This document shows positions 23,626 to 35,536 of a DNA stretch of 64,000 bases, one piece after another. The DNA is taken from assembly GCA_916610825.1 (NCBI GenBank), contig OU744446.1, forward strand, positions 38,478,261-38,542,260, given 5' to 3'. The translations under genes were made by a program, and so were the position numbers. This DNA is from Haliclystus octoradiatus. Lineage: Eukaryota; Cnidaria; Staurozoa; Stauromedusae; Haliclystidae. Position 1 is the stretch's first letter; each line of letters opens with the position of its first letter. The notes below the pieces were generated by a model. The model was given only the letters and a program-made list of their open reading frames with translations. It searched no databases and was not told the DNA's origin.

Positions 23626-26554
23626 TTACATCTCAATTATTAATGCTGGTGTTTTGTGCATTGCGTTTTTGATTTTCAAGAGTCGTTGGAATTGTACGTA
23701 GATGTTTGAGACCGTAGGAGACTTTCGCAAATGCTGCTCGATGTTTCTGATACTGGTTGATATAAATTCAGGTAGAACAGAGAAGATAGAATTCTGTTAG
23801 AAAAAAAACAAAGGTAAAATTTTTTATTTGATATATCAGTAGCTTGGTGATAGGCGAAATTATTACTGTTTGGTAATTGCGGGGTTCAGCGTACCCATTT
23901 TCGCTGACAGACTATACGAAGAAAAAGTAGGTCTCCACGCAGGCTAGATCATATTAATCGCCTTATTTAATTCTGGTTTGATATAATTCTCCGTGGATGC
24001 AGAAGTTGATTGAGACTTACGTTTGCTGGGTTAGTTTCGTGGTTGTCAGTGACAATGTCGTTATTCGTTTTGAATTGGACGATATGATTTACATTTGATG
24101 AATCAATAGAAGATTTCTTGCTCTGAAATGAGAAAATGGGATTTGAATAAATTCATTGCATCTTAGACAGCTTCCCTTGAGTTTCAAACAATCAAAACAT
24201 GGCTTATCAATGTCATCAATGCCGGGTAGCTTTGATATGATGAATCTCATAGTCTGGAGACTTGGCTCTACATTGGATTCCATCTTACATGTGGCATAAC
24301 TTGTATTATTTTACCCGCGTTACTGGATTAATTTTGGCTGAATTAAAATTACCTTTGACGCTCGTTAAGGGTCATCCAGTTGTGAGGAAGGGGTGATCTA
24401 AAAGAGTATAAACCTATATACAGGGGAGGGGATGTCAAATATTGAGGCATTTACATGAGTACGTACTTTATGGATCAAATTGCCCCTTATCACGAAAAAC
24501 CTATTCAACTGAAATTCATATTTTAAACTGAACTTACTGGACTGGGTTTGTTTCTCACTGGTGATGGTAGCTTCACAGCATAAACCAAAGGCTTTAAATT
24601 GCATTCAACAGATAATTGTTTCTCCTCTGACCCATCCAACATTTTGTCAAGAGTGGTGTTGGACATTTTAGAGTCAACCTGATTGGATAAAACAAAATTA
24701 TTCAATTCGATAGTAAACAGCATGGAACAAATCATAAATGCTTGATAAAGCTGATTTGATCAACCCACTAATTATTAAGTTGGATCTGAAGCGCAATAAG
24801 TTATGAGACTTGTTCCCCTTAACGGGGCTCTCTCCCAAAAGATTCATCCCTTCTTAGTGGTTGTATCTAATGGATTATAGCTTTACGCAAACATTTCAAA
24901 CGGAAATTTGGGTGATGGCTTCAGCCTGATAGGTTTTGTTATTCTCAAATTATGATCACTATATAAAATGATTGAGCGTCTGTGTAGTTCTGTAATTACC
25001 TTTCTGGGAGAACGTTTTCACTGTGGTCGTTTTGGAGAGGGAAGTTGGACACAATAAACCAATGATTTATCTGTTTCGATATAATTACGATTTGATGAAA
25101 TCTGAAATTAAAAGATGTTATATTGTAAATACATCACAGACAATGACAGTTGTTATGTTATAGGAACGTTTTTTGCTTTAGAAAATATAGTTCTCAACCA
25201 GTCGAACATTAGCAAAACATAAAAATTCATGTTAGCTACTTATACTAAATATTATGAGAATTTTTAATAAGGAAGCATATACATACTAAAATAGTTTTGC
25301 CCTAATATATTAATTGCCTGGCAAATTACAGACCTTGGTTAATGATTTTGCTTCAACCATATAGCTTCCATTGAATATAACATTTGTTATTGCTTTGTAA
25401 GGCTTTGTAAAATTTGATTGAGTTTCACCTACATAATTAAAGGAAATATAAATTACGATCAACTAATTCCTAAATAACAATCCGATTGAACACTGATGTC
25501 GCATATGACCAAACAAAGAGGTGGTCCCAATGTCCAGGTGAAGCAAACATGAATAAAATACAGTCTCCATGAATATAATCAGAAGGTGACGCTCTTGATC
25601 AATTTTGTGCGATTACACTTACTAATCTTTGCTAATAGAATTCATTTTTATCAAAACAATATATCACTTACAAAGTTTAAGTTGCTCTTCATGACCATCA
25701 TAACGTGAACCTTGGATTACAATTTCAATAATTGAGCAATCATCATTTTCAGAATCATCAAACTGAAAGAATAATACACTCTTTATTCACATCAAAATGG
25801 CCTTCTATATAAATGGCTTTCTTGGAATTGATTTGCGACATCCATTCAACATACTTTTTCGTTAGCTGATAGTAGATCATTAAATCCTTTGTACGTCGGA
25901 TACATGCCAACAAATGAACGAGGCTTGCGAGGTGCAAATCCAAATATTTCTTCGTTAGTATCATGATGTGTGCAATCGTAATCATCTTTCCATTCTTCAA
26001 CAGATGAAACATTTTCAAATTCATTTGACCCAACTTTCTCCTTGGAAAAATGAAGGGAAAGAAACTATAAATCTATAATTATGAAACGTTGCTATTAATA
26101 TTCTATGGACATGTTCTATTGTGAATGGAAGTTGAGCTTAAAGAATGTAATTATAATTAGTTACTAAATTTAATGAAACTCCAATGTGTTCGATGAAATA
26201 TAGTAGCCATTGGATTAAACGCATAACAATCTCAGATGGAGTATACCAATAATGTTTTTTCAAAGAGTTTAAACAAAATGCGCTATATTAGTTCTAGAGA
26301 CCTTTCCAGTTGAAGTTATACTAAATGATGCCTTACAAAATGTTGTGTTATATTTCAATCAATTAACTTACTTTGAAAGGTGGGATACATGCAACCAAAT
26401 CAATTCCTTTGTATTCCGGATACATGCCAATGAATGAACGTGGTTTATACTGTACTATCTCTTCATCAGTATCGTACCCATCATCATATTCACCACTAAC
26501 ATGATCCTTATCATTCATTATATTCAACATAGAAGTATTATTCATACACTCCAT
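23626..26554 (-). pseudogene. Orphan tandem family, copy 1 (interrupted)
   Basis: Exons, 5' to 3': 26372-26554, 25855-26040, 25672-25762, 25334-25428, 25000-25101, 24538-24678, 24021-24283, 23626-23793. It has the same structure as copy 2. In exon 5 a CGA codon is TGA, a typical CpG transition. Exon 7 is 263 bases rather than the 264 of copy 2, so the frame shifts after the C4 cysteine cluster. The predicted product would stop about two thirds into exon 5, near residue 213. Promoter, splice sites and AATAAA are preserved, so a transcript or short protein is possible. The left flank lacks the spacer SINE. Confidence 0.8.
24368..24488. mobile_element. Intron MITE of the tandem family, copy 1 (partly deleted)
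   Basis: Shares the right terminus AGTACGTACTTTATGGATCA with the versions in the other units, but the left TIR has lost the AAAGTACGTACT part. Related insertions sit at the same intron position in all four units. Confidence 0.7.
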
Positions 26555-26655
26555 TCTTTACAATAAAATTAATTGCGATTTAACAGTAGCGCAATTAATA
26601 AGTCCTGCTAACCAAACGGTAAAATCCGAAGACAAAGTTCTGCAGAATGTGATTG

Positions 26656-26663
26656 TGACGTCA
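26656..26663. promoter_or_regulatory. CRE palindrome upstream of copy 1
   Basis: TGACGTCA, the full CREB/ATF palindrome, about 100 bases upstream of the copy 1 start codon. It is followed by a second GACG half site, with AGTGACGTAAC some 40 bases further out. The same arrangement precedes every copy of the family. Confidence 0.7.
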
Positions 26664-26923
26664 TGACGAATCAGAGCTCGATAACTCGACTCAGCCCTCT
26701 AGTGACGTAACCGATTTCATGATTATAACTATTTAATGTACAATTTGGTTGTATATAACCACTGTTGTTTTCAGATCAAGTCAACTTTGAGGACATTATT
26801 TGGGAACTTTCATTGTTTCATTCTTGTTGAATAAATAGTATAACAATATAATAAATTAATAGGTGTACTAAATGTATGCATGCACTATGATTACTATCAG
26901 CTCTTAAAGATATAACTAAAAGA

Positions 26924-26985
26924 TGTAACATTTCTTTTTTTTCTTCAACTTCAAATAACGCATCAGTGCATCGATTTATTTAAAT
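26924..26985 (-). pseudogene. Fragment of GCAT last exon, spacer 1 (GCAT orientation)
   Basis: Matches about 55-60 bases of the terminal GCAT exon at 40191-40250, including the stretch coding for the last ~18 residues. It has several substitutions and an expanded T-run. It is in the same orientation as GCAT and lacks all upstream exons, so it is a non-functional duplication remnant. Confidence 0.8.
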
Positions 26986-27130
26986 CTCATTAGATACGTC
27001 TAATTCGGGTACAGAAAAAGGAAAATAAATTTTAAATAAAGAGAACACTGCCCATGGTATATACTCCTTTTCGGAACATTAAATTCACTTAATAAAGCCC
27101 TTGGCGTCGTTTACCATTAGACTACAATAT

Positions 27131-27511
27131 TTATGGGAGGATTAGCTCAAATGGCAGAGCAACCGAACTTAAGATCTGATCATTATCGATCAACTATGGT
27201 TCAAATCCCCCCCCCCCCAAAGTCAACTCGGCATTCACTTTATCTGAAACACCAATCGAGTACCATCTAAGGATGGTGGGTGGAATGATCCAGACGGAAT
27301 TGCATTGTTAGCAGCTGCAGTGCATCGTTGCGCACTGACAATCGAGACCTATCGGCCATGGACTCTGTTGAAATTGATCTGCAGTGTCACAGCTGAGATC
27401 ATTAAAGAGTATATAACATCACTGCTCTCAACTAAAAGAGCCACCCTTCTAGAAATTGAGGAATGGTACGGATGCCTTCGGTAGGGCGTTACCGTCTCAA
27501 TTATTAATTTT
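27131..27511 (+). mobile_element. tRNA-derived SINE in spacer 1
   Basis: A-box region GGATTAGCTCAAATGGCAGAGC and B-box GGTTCAAATCC form a tRNA-like head; the anticodon-loop-like CTTAAGA would read TAA. A 300-base body follows, ending in CAATTATTAATTTT. TACAATAT flanks it on both sides (27123-27130 and 27512-27519). Closely related copies are in spacers 2 and 3, at the same site. Confidence 0.75.
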
Positions 27512-27625
27512 TACAATATCTAGTTTTTGTGTCTGACGATCCCTAAAGGAAAGAACTCTCGAAATATTACATAGACATATATAAAACTTATTCCAATTAT
27601 AATCTTTATTAAAACTATTACAAAT

Positions 27626-30600
27626 TTATATATCAATTATTAATGCTGGTGTTTTGTGCATTGCATTTTTGATATTTAAGAGTCGTTGGAATTGTACGTA
27701 AATGTTTGAGACCGTAGGAGACTTTCGCAACTGCTGCTCGATGTTGCTGATACTGGTTGATATAAATTCAGGTAGAACAGAGAAGATAGAAATCTGTTAG
27801 AAAAAAAGAGATGAAAATAATTATTTGATATGTCAGTAGCTTCGTGATAGGCAGAATTATCACTGTTTGGTAATTGCGGGGGTAATTGATATAGATATAA
27901 TTATGTATGTATGGTTATTTGTCAAATATATTTTGAATTAATGGCAAAATAAAGGAATGCTTTCGGCTCCACTTATGTACAGCCATTGGAATACAATATC
28001 AAATTAGATAAGATTGTTGAAAAAAAAGTTAATTATGCTATTCATTAGAAGCTAAGGTCGTACTGATAGTCAGATACTGCAATACTTCAATGCAATGCAA
28101 TGCTTCGATCAATACAAAGAAAATGTATGTCTTCACGCAGGCTAGATCATAATCGTCTTATTTAATTCTGTTTTTTTTTTAATTGTCCTTGGATGAAAAG
28201 TTGAGACTTACGTTTGTTGGATTATTTTGGTAGTTGTCAGTGACAATGTCGTTATTCGTTTTGGATTGGACGATATGATTTACATTTGATGAATCAATAG
28301 AAGATTTATTGCTCTGAAATGAGAAAATGGGATTTTGAATAAATTCATTGCATCTTAGACAGCTTCCCTTGAATTTCAAACAATCAAAACATGGCTTATC
28401 AATGTCATCAATGCCAGGTAGCTTTGATATGAGGATTCTCATAGTCTGGAGACTTGGCTCTACATAGGATTCCATCTTGCATATTGCATAACTTGCATTA
28501 ATATTCCCGCGTTGCTGGATTAACTTTGCTGAATTAAAATTACCTTTGACGCTCGCTAGGGGCCATCCATAAAGTACGTACTCAGTTGTGGGGGGGGGGG
28601 GGGGGGATCTTAAAGCGTATAGCTGCGTACATGGAGGAAAGGGTGTCAAATATTGAGACATTTACATGAGTATGTACTTTATGGATCAAATTGCCCCTTA
28701 TCACGAAAAACCTATTCAACTCAAATTCATATTTTAAACTGAACTTACTGGATTGCGTTGGTTTCTCCTTGGCGATGGTAGCTTCACAGCATAAACCAAA
28801 GGCATGAAATTACATCCAGCAGATAATTGTTTCTCCTCTGACCTATCCAACATTTTGTCAAGGGTGGTGTTGGACATTTTAGAGTCAACCTGATTGGACA
28901 AAACAAAATTATTCAATTCGATATCAAACAGCATAGAACAAATCATAAATGCTTGATAAAGCTGATTTGATCACCCCATTAGTTATTAAGTTGGATCTGA
29001 AGCGCAATAACTTATGAGTATCTATTGGTATTAGGTAGTACTTTCGCACTTGTTCCCCTTAACTTGGCTCTCTCCCAAAAGATATATCCCTTCTTAGTGG
29101 TTAGATCTAATGGATTATAGCTTTATGAAAACAGTGTAAACAGAAATTTGGTTGATGACTTCAGCCTGATAGGTTTGTTATTCTCAAATTATGATCACTA
29201 TATAAAATGATTGAGCGTCTATGTAGTTCTGTAATTACCTGTTCGGAAGAACGTTTTCGCTGTGGTGGTTTTGGAGAGGGAAGTTGGACACAATATACCA
29301 ATGATTTATCTGTTTCGATATAATTACGATTTGATGAAATCTGAAATTAAAAGATGTTTAATATTGTAAACACATTACAGGCAATGACAGTTCTTATGTT
29401 ATAGGAACGTTTTTTGCTTTAGGAAATATAGTTCTCAACCAGTCGAACATTAGCAAAACATGAAAATACATATTATAGCTATTTATACTAAATATTATGA
29501 AAATATTTAATAAGGAAGCATATACATACTAAATTAGTTTTTCCCTAATATATTAATGGCCTGGCAAATTACAAACCTTGTGTAATGATTTTGCTTCAAC
29601 CATATAGCTTCCATTGAATATAACATTTGTTATTGCTTTGTAAGGCTTTGTAAAATTTGATTGAGTTTCACCTACATAATTAAAGGAAAATATAAATTAC
29701 GATCAACTAATTCCCAAATAACAATCCGATTGAACACTGATGTCGCATATGACCAAACAAAGAGGTGGTCCCAATGTCCAGGTGAAACAAACATGAATAA
29801 AATACAGTCTCCATGAATATAATCAGAAGGTGACGCTCTTGATCAATTTAGTGCGTTTACATTTAGTATTCTTGGCCAATAGAATTCATTTTATTAAAAA
29901 CAATATATCACTTACAAAGTTTAAGTTGCTCTTCATGACCATCATAACGTGAACCTTCGATTACAATTTCAATAATTGAGCAATCATCATTTTCAGAATC
30001 ATCAAACTGAAAGAATAATATACAAATTATTTTCATCAAAATGGCATTCTATATAAATGGCTTTCTTGGAATTGATTTGCAACATCCATTCAACATACCT
30101 TCTTGTTAGCTGATAGTAGATCATTAAATCCTATGTACGTCGGATACATGCCAACAAATGAACGAGGCTTGCGAGATGCAAATCCAAATATTTCATCGTT
30201 AGTATCATGATGTGTGCAATCGTAATCATCTTTCCATTCTTCAACAGATGAAACATTTTCAAATTCATTTGACCCAACTTTCTCCTTGGAAAAATGAAGG
30301 GAAAGAAACTATAAATCTATAATTATGAAACTTTGCTATTAATAATCTATGGACATTTTCTTTTGTGAATGGAAGTTGCACTAATAGAGTATAATTATAA
30401 TGAGTTACTAAAATTAATGAAATTCCATTGTTTTTGATGAAATATAGTAGCCCTTGGATTAAACGCATAACAGTCTCAGATGGAGTATACTAATAATGAT
30501 TTTTCAAAGAGTTTAAAGAAAATGCGCTATATTAGTTCTAGAGACCTTTCCAGTTGAAGTTATACTCAATGATGCCTTACAAAATGTTATATTATATTTC

Positions 30601-30798
30601 AATCAAGTAACTTACTTTGAAAGGTGGGATACTTGCAACCAAATCAATTCCTTTGTATTCCGGATACATGCCAATGAATGAACGTGGTTTATACTGTACT
30701 ATCTCTTCATCAGTATCGTACCCATCATCATATTCACCACTAACATGATCCTTATCATTCATTATATTCAACATAGAAGTATTATTCATACACTCCAT
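27626..30798 (-). CDS. Orphan tandem family, copy 2 (fully open, 409 aa)
   Basis: Exons, 5' to 3': 30616-30798, 30099-30284, 29916-30006, 29577-29671, 29239-29340, 28749-28889, 28212-28475, 27626-27793; total 1230 bases, all GT-AG. I do not recognise the family. The acidic N-terminus has two copies of a DTxEEI...KPRSF(I/V)GMYPxYxG motif (about 37-50 and 100-113), one in each of exons 1 and 2. Exons 5 and 6 each carry LVYxV(Q/K)LPSP (about 199-208 and 250-259), the first followed by a basic PQRKR run that could be a nuclear signal. Exon 7 has CFDC-x6-CLRC (295-308), a possible C4 zinc site. The C-terminus (355-409) looks helical. No signal peptide or membrane segment: probably nuclear or cytosolic. 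The exon 7 acceptor (AAG before ATG) is weak and its start provisional. AATAAA follows the stop. Confidence 0.8.
28558..28698. mobile_element. Intron MITE of the tandem family, copy 2
   Basis: Left end GGGGCCATCCATAAAGTACG, right end the inverse of AGTACGTACTTTATGGATCA followed by CCCC. About 140 bp with a long G-run inside. It sits between exons 6 and 7 of the orphan gene. The same insertion in all units shows that it was present before the array expanded. Confidence 0.8.
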
Positions 30799-30899
30799 TG
30801 TTTATAATATAATTAATTGCGATTTAAGAGTAGCGCAATTAATAAGTCTTGCTAACCAAACGGTAAAATCCGAAGACAAAGTTCTGCAGAATGTGATTG

Positions 30900-30907
30900 T
30901 GACGTCA
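30900..30907. promoter_or_regulatory. CRE palindrome upstream of copy 2
   Basis: TGACGTCA about 100 bases upstream of the start codon, with the same flanks as in copy 1 (GATTG before, TGACGAATCAGAGCTCG after). Confidence 0.7.
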
Positions 30908-31206
30908 TGACGAATCAGAGCTCGATAACTCGACTCAGCCCTCTAGTGACGTAACCGTTTTCATGATTATAACTATTTAACGTACAATTTGGTTGTAAAT
31001 AACCACGGTTGTTTTCAGATCAGGCCAACTTTGAGGACATTACTTGGGAACTTTCATTGTTTCATTGTTGTTGAATAAATAGTATAAAAATATAATATAT
31101 TAATAAGTGTTATGATCGTATGCACGGAGTCCGTATATACTATAGTGTTCTCATTATTTAAAATCTATTTTCCTCTTTTCTGTACCAAGATTAGAGGTAT
31201 ATAAGA

Positions 31207-31275
31207 AGAAGTAAATAAATCGATGTTTTGATGGGTTTATTGAAGTTGGAAAATCAAGAAGTGTTATATCTTTTA
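31207..31275 (+). pseudogene. Fragment of GCAT last exon, spacer 2 (inverted)
   Basis: GAAGTTGGAAAATCAAGAA and neighbouring sequence reproduce the codons for EVGKSR at the end of GCAT, but on the plus strand, so the segment is inverted relative to spacer 1 and GCAT itself. The frame lacks the GCAT stop. Confidence 0.85.
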
Positions 31276-31375
31276 AAAGGTGATAATAATAATAGTCCTT
31301 TTCAGACCATTCAATTCATTTAATAAAGCCTTTGCAATCACCATTACTGTAGTTGGTAAATCTGGACTACAATAT

Positions 31376-31698
31376 TTTTGGGAGAATTAGCTCAGATGGT
31401 AGAGCAACCGAACTTAAGATCTGATAATATCTGATCCACTGCGGTTCAATTCCCCCAAGGACAACTCAGCATTGACTTTATCTGAAACACCAATCGAGTA
31501 CCATCTAAGGTGGCAGGTGAAATGGTGCAAATGGAATTGCATTGTTACTAGCTGCACCGCATTGTTGCGCATTGATAATCAAGGCATCAATAAATAGTAT
31601 TTAACATCATTGCTCTTAGCGAAAAGAGCCACCCTTCTAGAAATAGAGAATGGTACGGATGCCTTCGGTAGGGCGTTACCGTCTCAATTATTAATTTT
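31376..31698 (+). mobile_element. tRNA-derived SINE in spacer 2
   Basis: Best-preserved head of the three: GGGAGAATTAGCTCAGATGG (A box) and GGTTCAATTCC (B box). TACAATAT flanks it at 31368-31375 and 31699-31706. Confidence 0.75.
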
Positions 31699-31812
31699 TA
31701 CAATATCAAGTTAGAGTGCATGAAGATCATTAAAGGAGAGAATTCTCGAAATATTACATAGACATATATAAAACTTATTCTAATTTTAATCTTTATTAAA
31801 ACTTTTACAAAT

Positions 31813-34800
31813 TTACATATCAATTATTAATGCTGGTGTTTTGTGCATTGCGTTTTTGACATTTAAGAGTCGTTGGAATTGTACGTAGATGTTTGAGACC
31901 GTAGGAGACTTTCGCAAATGCTGCTCGATGTTGCTGATACTGGTTGATATAAATTCAGGTAGAACAGAGAAGATAGAATTCTGTTAGAAAAAATAAACAA
32001 AGATAAAAATAATTATTTGATATGTCAGTAGCTTTGTGATAGGCAGAATTATCACTGTTTGGTAATTGCGGGGGTAATTGATATAGATATAATTATGTAT
32101 GTATGGTTATTTGTCAAATATTTTTTAAAGTCCTGGCAAAATACAGGAATACTCTGGGCTCCAATGCAATGCAATGCTTCGATCAATACAAAGAAAATGT
32201 ATGTCTTCACGCAGGCTAGATCATAATCGTCTTATTTAATTCTGTTTTTTTTTTAATTGTCCTTGGATGAAAAGTTGAGACTTACGTTTGTTGGATTATT
32301 TTGGTAGTTGTCAGTGACAATGTCGTTATTCGTTTTGGATTGGACGATATGATTTACATTTGATGAATCAATAGAAGATTTCTTGCTCTGAAATGAGAAG
32401 ATGAGATTTGAATAAATTGATTGCATCTTAGACGTCAGCTTCCCTTGAGTTTCAAACAATCAAAACATGGCTTATCAATGTCATCAATGCCGGGTAGCTT
32501 TGATATGAGGATTCTCATAGTCTGGAGACTATTGGCTCTACATAGGATTCCATCTTACATATTGCATAACTATGGCATTATCTTACCCGCGTTACTGGTT
32601 AATTTTGCTGAAATAAAATTATCTTTGACGCTCGCTAGGGGCTATCCATAAAGCACCTACTCAGTTGTGGAGGAGGGGGATTATCTAAAAGCGTATTAAC
32701 CTATATACAGGGAAGAGGGTGTAAAATATTGAGACATTTACGTGAGTACGTACTTTATGGATCAAATGGCCTCTTATAAGTACAGCTATTTCCAATTATC
32801 TATCGAATGGTATGCTGTGTGATTCATTTGCTTCTGAATCGGCTGAGAAAATCGCAAAGAACATATCAAATTCATATTTTAAAATAAACTTACTGGACTG
32901 GGTTTGCTTCTCTTTGGTGATGGTAGCTTCACAGCGTAAACCAAAGGCTTTAAATCACATTCAACAGATAATTGTTTCTCCTCTGACCTATCCAACATTT
33001 TGTCAAGAGTGGTGTTGGACATTTTAGAGTCAACCTGATTGGATAAAAACAAAATTATTCAATTCGATAGTAATCAGCATGAAACAGATCATAAATGCTT
33101 GATAAAGCTAATCTGACCACCCCATTAGTTATTATGTTGGATCTGAAGCGCAATAAGTTGCAAGTATCTATTGGTATTATGTAGTACCTTCGCACTTGTC
33201 CCCCTTAACGGGGCTCTCCCTTTGGGGTCCAAAAGATATATTCCTTTTTAGTGGGTGTATCTAATGGACTATAGCTTGATGAAAACAGTGTAAACGGAAA
33301 TTTGGTAGATGACTTTAGTCTGACAGGTTTTGCTATTCTCAAACTATGGTCACTATATATAAAATCAGTGAGCCGCAATGTAGTTCTGTAATTACCTTTC
33401 TGGGAGAACGTTTTCGCTGTGGTCGTTTTGGAGAGGGAAGTTGGACACAATATACCAATGATTTATCTGTTTCGATATAATTACGATTTGATGAAATCTG
33501 AAATTAAAAGATGTTTAATATTGTAAACACATTACAGGCAATGACAGTTCTTATGTTATAGGAACGTTTTTTGCTTTAGGAAATATAGTTCTCAACCAGT
33601 CGAACATTAGCAAAACATGAAAATACATATTATAGCTATTTATACTAAATATTATGAAAATATTTAATAAGGAAGCATATACATACTAAAATAGTTTTGC
33701 CATCATATATTAATTGCCTGGCAAATTACAAACCTTGGTTAATGATTTTGCTTCAACCATATAGCTTCCATTGAATATAACATTTGTTATTGCTTTGTAA
33801 GGCTTTGTAAATTTTGATTGAGTTTCACCTACATAATTAAAGAAAAATATAAATTACGATCAACTAATTCCCAACTAACAATCCGATTGAACACTGATGT
33901 CGCACATGACCAAACAAAGAGGTGGTCCCAATGTCCAGGTGAAGCAAACATGAATAAAATACAGTCTCCATGAATATAATCAGAAGGTGACGCTCTTGAT
34001 CAATTTAGTGCGTTTATACTTAGTAATCTTTGCTAATAGAATTCATTTTTATCAAAACAATATATCACTTACCAAGTTTAAGTTGCTCTTCATGACCATC
34101 ATAACGTGAACCTTGGATTACAATTTCAATAATTGAGCAATCATCATTTTCAGAATCATCAAACTGAAAGAATAATATACAAATTATTCACATCAAAATG
34201 GCCTTCTATATAAATGGCTTTCTTGGAATTGATTTGCAACATCCATTCAACATACCTTCTCGTTAGCTGATAGTAGATCATTAAATCCTTTGTACTTCGG
34301 ATACATGCCAACAAATGAACGAGGCTTGCGAGGTGCAAATCCAAATATTTCTTCGTTAGTATCATGATGTGTGCAATCGTAATCATCTTTCCATTCTTCA
34401 ACAGATGAAACATTTTCAAATTCATTTGACCCAACTTTCTCCTTGAAAAAATGAAAGGAAAGAATTTATAAATCTATAATTATGGAACGTTTCTATTAAT
34501 ATTCTATGGACATGTTCTTTTGTGAATTGAAGTTGAGCTTAAAGAGTATAATTATAATTAGTTACTGACGTGAATGAAACTCCATGTTGTGTTCGATAAA
34601 ATATAGTAGCCATTCGATTAAACGAACAATCTCAGATGGAGTATACCAATAATGTTTTTTCAAAGAGTTTGAACAAAATGCGCTATATTAGTTCTAGAGA
34701 CCTTTCCAGTTGAAGTTATACTAAATGATGCCTTACAAAATGTTATATTATATTTCAATCAATTAACTTACTTTGAAAGGTGGGATACTTGCAACCAAAT

Positions 34801-34954
34801 CAATTCCTTTGTATTCCGGATACATGCCAATGAATGAACGTGGTTTATACTGTACTATCTCTTAATCAGTATCGTACCCATCATCATATTCACCACTAAC
34901 ATGATCCTTATCATTCATTATATTCAACATAGAAGTATTATTCATACACTCCAT
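31813..34954 (-). pseudogene. Orphan tandem family, copy 3 (interrupted)
   Basis: Exons, 5' to 3': 34772-34954, 34256-34441, 34073-34163, 33734-33828, 33396-33497, 32894-33034, 32286-32553, 31813-31980. Exon 1 has TAA (34862-34864) in place of the GAA of the DTDEEI motif, after about 30 codons. Exon 7 has a 3-base insertion that makes TGA between the two CxxC pairs, and its length (268) is not a multiple of three. All splice sites and the CRE promoter are kept. This is most likely a pseudogene; a downstream start could still give a shorter protein. Confidence 0.8.
32637..32775. mobile_element. Intron MITE of the tandem family, copy 3
   Basis: GGGGCTATCCATAAAGCACC on the left and GAGTACGTACTTTATGGATC on the right. 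Beyond it, copies 3 and 4 share about 100 bases (32776-32875, 36830-36935) that copies 1 and 2 lack. Confidence 0.7.
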
Positions 34955-35055
34955 TGCTTACAATAAATTTAATTGCGATTTAAGAGTAGCCCAATTAATA
35001 AGTCTTGCTAACCAAACGGTAAAATCCGAAGACAAAGTTCTGCAGAATTTGATTG

Positions 35056-35063
35056 TGACGTCA
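35056..35063. promoter_or_regulatory. CRE palindrome upstream of copy 3
   Basis: TGACGTCA in the same promoter context as the other copies, kept even though the gene behind it is broken. Confidence 0.7.
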
Positions 35064-35366
35064 TGACGAATCAGAGCTCGATAACTCGTCTCAGCCCTCT
35101 AGTGACGTAACCATTTTCATGATTTATTACTATTTAAATTACAATTTAGTTGTAAATAGCCACGGTTGTTTTTGGATCAAGTGATCTTTCAGGACATTAT
35201 TTGGGAACTTTCATTGTTTCATTGTTGTTGATGAACATATAGTATACAAATACAATAAATAGCTGTTATAAATGTATGCACTGAGTACTATAGGGTTCTC
35301 ATTATTTAAAATGTATTTTCCTCTTTTACGTACCCATATTATAATCGTATATAGACGTATATAATG

Positions 35367-35435
35367 AGAAGTAAATAAATCGATGTTTTGATGTGTTTAT
35401 TGAAGTTGGAAAATCAAGAAATGTTATATCTTTTA
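35367..35435 (+). pseudogene. Fragment of GCAT last exon, spacer 3 (inverted)
   Basis: Same inverted fragment as in spacer 2, slightly closer to GCAT at its end (AATCAAGAAATGTTATATC). Plus orientation. Confidence 0.85.
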
Positions 35436-35536
35436 AGAGCTGATAATAATCATAGTCCTTTTCAGACCATTCAATTCATTTAATAAAGCCCTTTACGTTT
35501 ACCATTACTGTAGTTGGTAAATCTAGGCTACAATAT

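Noticed and set aside
27131-27210. Functional tRNA gene
   Set aside because: The A and B boxes are there, but the stems pair poorly and the same head sits on a longer repeated body in three spacers, so it is a SINE head.
28179-28661. 160-codon frame beginning in the intron MITE of copy 2
   Set aside because: Its first part is MITE sequence; only the part from 28475 down is conserved among the copies, so I start exon 7 there.
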